Of a stretch of DNA of 9,832 bases, positions 8,101 to 9,832 are shown piece after piece. The stretch covers positions 1 through 9,832 of the forward strand of contig JANYHX010000135.1 of assembly GCA_025362155.1 (NCBI GenBank), read 5' to 3'. The notes beneath the pieces are model-generated. The model searched no databases. It was not told the DNA's origin and saw only the letters and a program-made list of their open reading frames with translations. Numbering within the stretch: the first letter of the stretch is position 1; the number at the start of each line of letters is the position of its first letter. The DNA is from Gallionella sp. (lineage in GTDB: Bacteria; Pseudomonadota; Gammaproteobacteria; Burkholderiales; Gallionellaceae). A program made the position numbers and the translations under genes.

Positions 8101-9438
8101 ACTAAAGATTATTTTGTGGATGGTTCCACTAGTGTTTATCAAAAAATGAATGCAGATGGCACTACCAATACTGCTTATCTTTATCTGGCCATGCGCCGTG
8201 GTGGGCAATTGCTGTACTCGCTGGATGTCACTACGCCCAGCGCCCCGCAATTCAGATGGAGTAAAAATAGTGGTGATACTGATTTCACGGGACTGGGTCA
8301 AACCTGGTCCACTCCTAAGGTGGTTTTCGTCAAAGGCTATACCAATCCGGTGCTGATCTTTGGAGCGGGCTATGATACTGCAGAAGACAGCGACCCGCCT
8401 GGAACCGACACATCTGGACGCGGAATTTTCATCGCGGATGCGCTGGATGGACATGTGGTATGGAGTGCCACCTACGGCTCCACTTCTATACATACAATCA
8501 CCTCGTCCACCAAGGCGGCCTGGACGGTTCCAGCGATGTCATACAGTATTCCCGCGGACATTACCCTCATGGATCGAAACGGTAATGATGGTTACATTGA
8601 CCGTTTATATGCGGTTGATACAGGAGGAAATGTGTGGCGAGTAGATCTTGAGCCGACAGCGGGCAATACTCCCGATAAATGGCAGGTGACGCAATTGGCG
8701 GCACTAGGCTGCAGTACTGGGGCATGCGCTTCCGGAACGACACCCCGCAAATTTTTCTATGCGGCTGATATGGTTCCTACAGCTTCATACGATGCGGTGT
8801 TGATTGGCTCCGGTGATCGTGAACATCCGCTCTATCAGAACCCGGCTGTGTCGCCTTGCCCGAATTGCGCTTACAGTGTGGCTAATCGCTTCTATATGAT
8901 AAAAGATATGCATACCGGTAATGACGCTACAGCCACGCCTCTGCAAGCTATTGTCACGGAACAGACCGGGTCAACAGCTAATCTAAAAGACATCACTCCT
9001 GTAGCGCCTGCTACCACGTCTACTTACGATGGCACACTTAATGGCTATTACCTAACTCTGGGTACGGGAGAGAAAGTAGTCAATGCGCCCCTCACAGTGG
9101 CGGGTTATACCTATTTTGGTACCAATACACCTTCTACACCGAGTTCCAATTCATGTACCGCGAATCTGGGAATTGCGAAAGGATATCGGATCAAGCCTCT
9201 GAGTGGGACAAGCAACTTTATCACCTATGATGGGGGAGGGTTACCGCCGTCGCCAGTGGCTGGTTCGGTGGCAGTAAATGTTAATGGTACCACCATGGTC
9301 TTACCGTTCTGCATTGGTTGCGGCGGTGATCCAGGTTGTGCCGGATCAGACTGCAAGACCGCTATCGGCGGCGGAAAACCGCCTATCAATGTATCAACCA
9401 GCCGCAGTAGAACTTACTGGTATAAGGATAGCGACTGA
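5107..9438 (+). CDS. pilY1: Type IV pilus tip protein PilY1 with a repeat-containing insertion
   Basis: 1443 residues, long compared with the roughly 1000-1200 usual in relatives. The start has an ideal GGAGGTG (5096-5102) 4 bases upstream. Residues 1-24 are an export signal, cut before EDIDIY (after ACA) or lipidated at Cys23. Residues about 25-510 form the N-terminal half, with a von Willebrand A-like strand (NVMVVVDNPSS, 41-51), CGKNYIIYLSN (190-200), GGKYFPA and NGLPRWVGNLKQYQF (368-381). Residues about 515-878 are a Cys-free block of four repeats (see the repeat entry). The conserved C-terminal propeller runs from about 879: NWVRGEDNF, HGDVLHSRP, VFYGANDGVYRAVNG, AMRRGGQLLYSLDV, a calcium-type loop DRNGNDGYID (1156-1165) then LYAVDTGGNVWRVDL, and LIGSGDREHP. 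The tail has CxxCx5Cx4C (1402-1416) and ends SRTYWYKDSD as in betaproteobacterial PilY1. Role by family: tip adhesin, priming of assembly and surface sensing. Confidence 0.93.
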   Translation: MKTAQLILTALLSALLLNPIIACAEDIDIYSGLVGTANIPNVMVVVDNPSSQNNAVGPCYYWDGTLPSQGSNALGNDQCALVNIVHSMSVRADGTALFNLGMTSMVGVIFKLTPVNDSTYTGSYSVPAGTTNRQAIILAIKALNTTSGSSGQGSELQETWAYYTGGNGGSTGTGMLSGITYPGTNAITGCGKNYIIYLSNVKASASHAQDNGELTPLTAAVNNAVASGNITSAQGTALTTALPAIPNEGGWGREWARFMYNIDNVAAAAGLQGIITYSVATGDTAVPPATITNNMETYIKAVATYGGGKYFPAGYSYSELYQDILKILNEVQAVNSVFASSSLPVSVNAQGTYLNQIYMGMFRPDANGLPRWVGNLKQYQFGYDPATQTLSLVDSLGHDAISGAGTGFISPNAVSFWTTKNTAVQPDSGGGYWRNAPQSAGGGYDSPDGEVVEKGGAAQVSRLAYLLNNYTTNPSSPRNVYTYCPSGSGCMNALSDSTNSFSTSNAVITAGMLGSTSTVNVSTLTRSGTVATVTTTTPHNLIVGGTVTISGAVQTDYNGSFTVVTVPSTTTFTITVPEYPPLTATGSYSASVPSTPQTILSASVAGSITRNMNTAAAPNSAAATVTMLTAHGYSTGQQPTISGSAQTKYNGQQTITVTGTNTFTYPVVVKPVSPGGGATATAASNVTTKVKGVTSTNLVTVSIVNPGGVVLGAETTVGTASVKVITTAAHNFTVGNTVTLANVVDSGGNPISEYNNPSPAFTITSVPTTTTFTFNIPTTPVSPATIASGSTAITTDLTVSKTITSLVRSGTIATATTGVAHGFTVGIVSIGGTQGPNEAGYVGSFTITSVPTINTFTYTVPLTPVTPATGTIIATASGVVLDRNTFINWVRGEDNFKDEPSPDPTYSTINIRPSLHGDVLHSRPTVINYGGTTGVMVFYGANDGVYRAVNGNQTGSGAGSELWSFIPAEFIIKLSRMHDNSPMLKLSSTPPGIVPTPQTKDYFVDGSTSVYQKMNADGTTNTAYLYLAMRRGGQLLYSLDVTTPSAPQFRWSKNSGDTDFTGLGQTWSTPKVVFVKGYTNPVLIFGAGYDTAEDSDPPGTDTSGRGIFIADALDGHVVWSATYGSTSIHTITSSTKAAWTVPAMSYSIPADITLMDRNGNDGYIDRLYAVDTGGNVWRVDLEPTAGNTPDKWQVTQLAALGCSTGACASGTTPRKFFYAADMVPTASYDAVLIGSGDREHPLYQNPAVSPCPNCAYSVANRFYMIKDMHTGNDATATPLQAIVTEQTGSTANLKDITPVAPATTSTYDGTLNGYYLTLGTGEKVVNAPLTVAGYTYFGTNTPSTPSSNSCTANLGIAKGYRIKPLSGTSNFITYDGGGLPPSPVAGSVAVNVNGTTMVLPFCIGCGGDPGCAGSDCKTAIGGGKPPINVSTSRSRTYWYKDSD
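6667..7737 (+). repeat. Four diverged tandem repeats inserted in PilY1
   Basis: Four in-frame units lie at about 6667-6882, 6925-7155, 7186-7479 and 7507-7737. They share the pattern A-T/V-x-T...H-[GN]-[FYL]-x-x-G...[TV]-[IL]-x-[GN]...Y-N/V-G...[FT]-T-[IV]-T-x-[VT]...T-F-T-[YIF], followed by a Pro/Thr/Ala linker. The anchoring His residues are at 539, 631, 730 and 821, giving periods of 92, 99 and 91 residues. Unit 3 has a longer loop (DSGGNPISEYNNPSP). Units 3 and 4 also match at the DNA level: 7387-7406 and 7639-7658 agree at 19 of 20 bases, and the 36-base windows agree at 31. The composition (Thr, Val, Ser, Ala; no Cys) suggests beta-sandwich domains of the kind found in surface and phage tail proteins; that likeness is from memory. 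The array sits between SNAVITAGMLGS and VVLDRNTFINWVRG, segments that are close together in ordinary PilY1. Confidence 0.8.
8572..8601 (+). other. Codons for the calcium-type loop in the PilY1 propeller
   Basis: These ten codons encode DRNGNDGYID (PilY1 residues 1156-1165), directly before RLYAVDTGGNVWRVDL. The position corresponds to the calcium-binding loop of Pseudomonas aeruginosa PilY1, which has the nine-residue DxNxDxxxD spacing and governs pilus extension and retraction. Here ligand-type residues sit at offsets 0, 2, 4, 5 and 9, so the loop is one residue longer than canonical. Calcium binding is therefore plausible but not assured. Confidence 0.55.
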
Positions 9439-9472
9439 TTCACTACCTTGGCTATAAACAAAGGCCATAAAC

Positions 9473-9501
9473 AAAAAAGCGACCATCTGGTCGCTTTTTT
9501 T
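9473..9501. terminator. Bidirectional rho-independent terminator between pilY1 and fba
   Basis: The GC-rich stem GCGACC (9479-9484) pairs with GGTCGC (9489-9494) around the loop ATCT. It is preceded by six A (9473-9478) and followed by seven T (9495-9501). The A and T tracts give each strand a U-tract after the hairpin, so it can end transcripts of both the plus-strand pilus operon, whose last stop is at 9438, and the minus-strand aldolase gene, whose stop is at 9522. Upstream, ATAAACAAA occurs twice (about 9454-9462 and 9468-9476), which I take to be incidental. Confidence 0.9.
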
Positions 9502-9521
9502 GTTTATCATTTAAATCTCAA

Positions 9522-9832
9522 TTATTTAACAATCGCCTTCAATTCACCTTTGGCATAGCGGGTTGCCATCGCTTCCATTGAAATCGGTTTGATTTTGGCA
9601 GCCTGGCCAGCACTACCGAAAGCTTCGTAACGCGCCTTGCAGATTTCCCTCATTGCTTTGGTGGACACGGCCAGGAATTTACGCGGATCGAAGTCTTTGG
9701 GGTTCTCCGCCAAGTAGCGACGGACTGCGCCGGTGGAAGCCATGCGCAAATCCGTATCGATGTTGATTTTGCGCACGCCATGTTTGATGCCTTCGACGAT
9801 TTCTTTAACCGGCACGCCGTAGGTCTGGCCCA
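9522..9832 (-). CDS. fba: Fructose-bisphosphate aldolase class II, C-terminal part
   Basis: The last 102 residues are visible; the gene continues past the right edge, so the start and the zinc-ligand histidines of the N-terminal part are not seen. The visible part reads GQTYGVPVKEI, then GIKHGVRKINIDTDLRMASTGAVRR, which holds the substrate-phosphate-binding NIDTD strand, then FDPRKFLAVSTKAMREICKARYEAFG and a final AGQAAKIKPISMEAMATRYAKG. This is the pattern of the class II subtype used by Calvin-cycle bacteria (CbbA/FbaB-type). It condenses dihydroxyacetone phosphate and glyceraldehyde 3-phosphate to fructose 1,6-bisphosphate, the substrate of the fbp product. It is convergent with pilY1 across the terminator and on the same strand as fbp and purE. 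Pathway direction (glycolytic or biosynthetic) cannot be told from this fragment. Confidence 0.95.
   Translation of the reverse strand, partial: GQTYGVPVKEIVEGIKHGVRKINIDTDLRMASTGAVRRYLAENPKDFDPRKFLAVSTKAMREICKARYEAFGSAGQAAKIKPISMEAMATRYAKGELKAIVK

Noticed and set aside
7990..8493. 167-codon minus-strand frame opposite the PilY1 propeller
   Set aside because: It is antisense to highly conserved PilY1 motifs and has no recognisable motif itself.
9439..9521. Insertion-sequence ends or attachment site at the pilus operon boundary
   Set aside because: Only the terminator hairpin and a short ATAAACAAA direct repeat are present; nothing matches it in 1706-1931, so there is no support for flanking repeats.

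Overview
The window looks like a chromosomal segment of a betaproteobacterium, probably of the Nitrosomonadales (Gallionella/Sideroxydans or methylotroph-like). This rests on recalled family resemblance of PurE, FBPase, the class II aldolase and the PilY1 C-terminus, not on a search. Base composition is moderate and there are no transposases, tRNAs, rRNAs or CRISPR arrays. No gene-free stretch exceeds 300 bases.

Layout. The left part (1-1705) lies on the minus strand and is a compact run: fbp (class I fructose-1,6-bisphosphatase), then purE (starting at GTG, 2 bases after the fbp stop), then the first 60 codons of a single-pass membrane protein running off the left edge. A divergent intergenic region (1706-1931) separates it from a plus-strand type IV pilus minor-pilin operon: pilE-like pilin, fimT/fimU (GspH family), pilV, pilW, pilX and pilY1 (1932-9438). 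The four genes fimT to pilX are joined by three successive ATGA stop/start overlaps; pilY1 follows after 32 bases with a strong GGAGGTG ribosome-binding site. A bidirectional hairpin terminator (about 9473-9501) separates pilY1 from the convergent 3' end of a class II fructose-bisphosphate aldolase (Calvin-cycle/CbbA-like subtype) that continues beyond the right edge.

How the genes work together. By family knowledge, FimT/FimU, PilV, PilW and PilX form the priming complex at the tip of a type IV pilus, and PilY1 is the large secreted tip protein used in assembly, adhesion and surface sensing. The aldolase and FBPase catalyse successive steps of gluconeogenesis or the Calvin cycle. They are collinear on the minus strand with purE, and the pilus operon sits between them in the opposite orientation.

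The most unusual item is PilY1. About 364 residues (roughly 515-878) lie between its N-terminal half and the conserved C-terminal propeller. They hold four diverged repeats of 91-99 residues with an H-[GN]-[FYL]...G...V-x-I...Y-N-G...T-F-T pattern, which I read as an acquired and tandemly amplified beta-rich module. Lesser oddities are a cysteine-free PilE at the head of the operon, a FimT lacking the first Arg of the GRxR motif, a PilY1 calcium-type loop with one extra residue, and a signal peptide compatible with either lipoprotein or ordinary cleavage.
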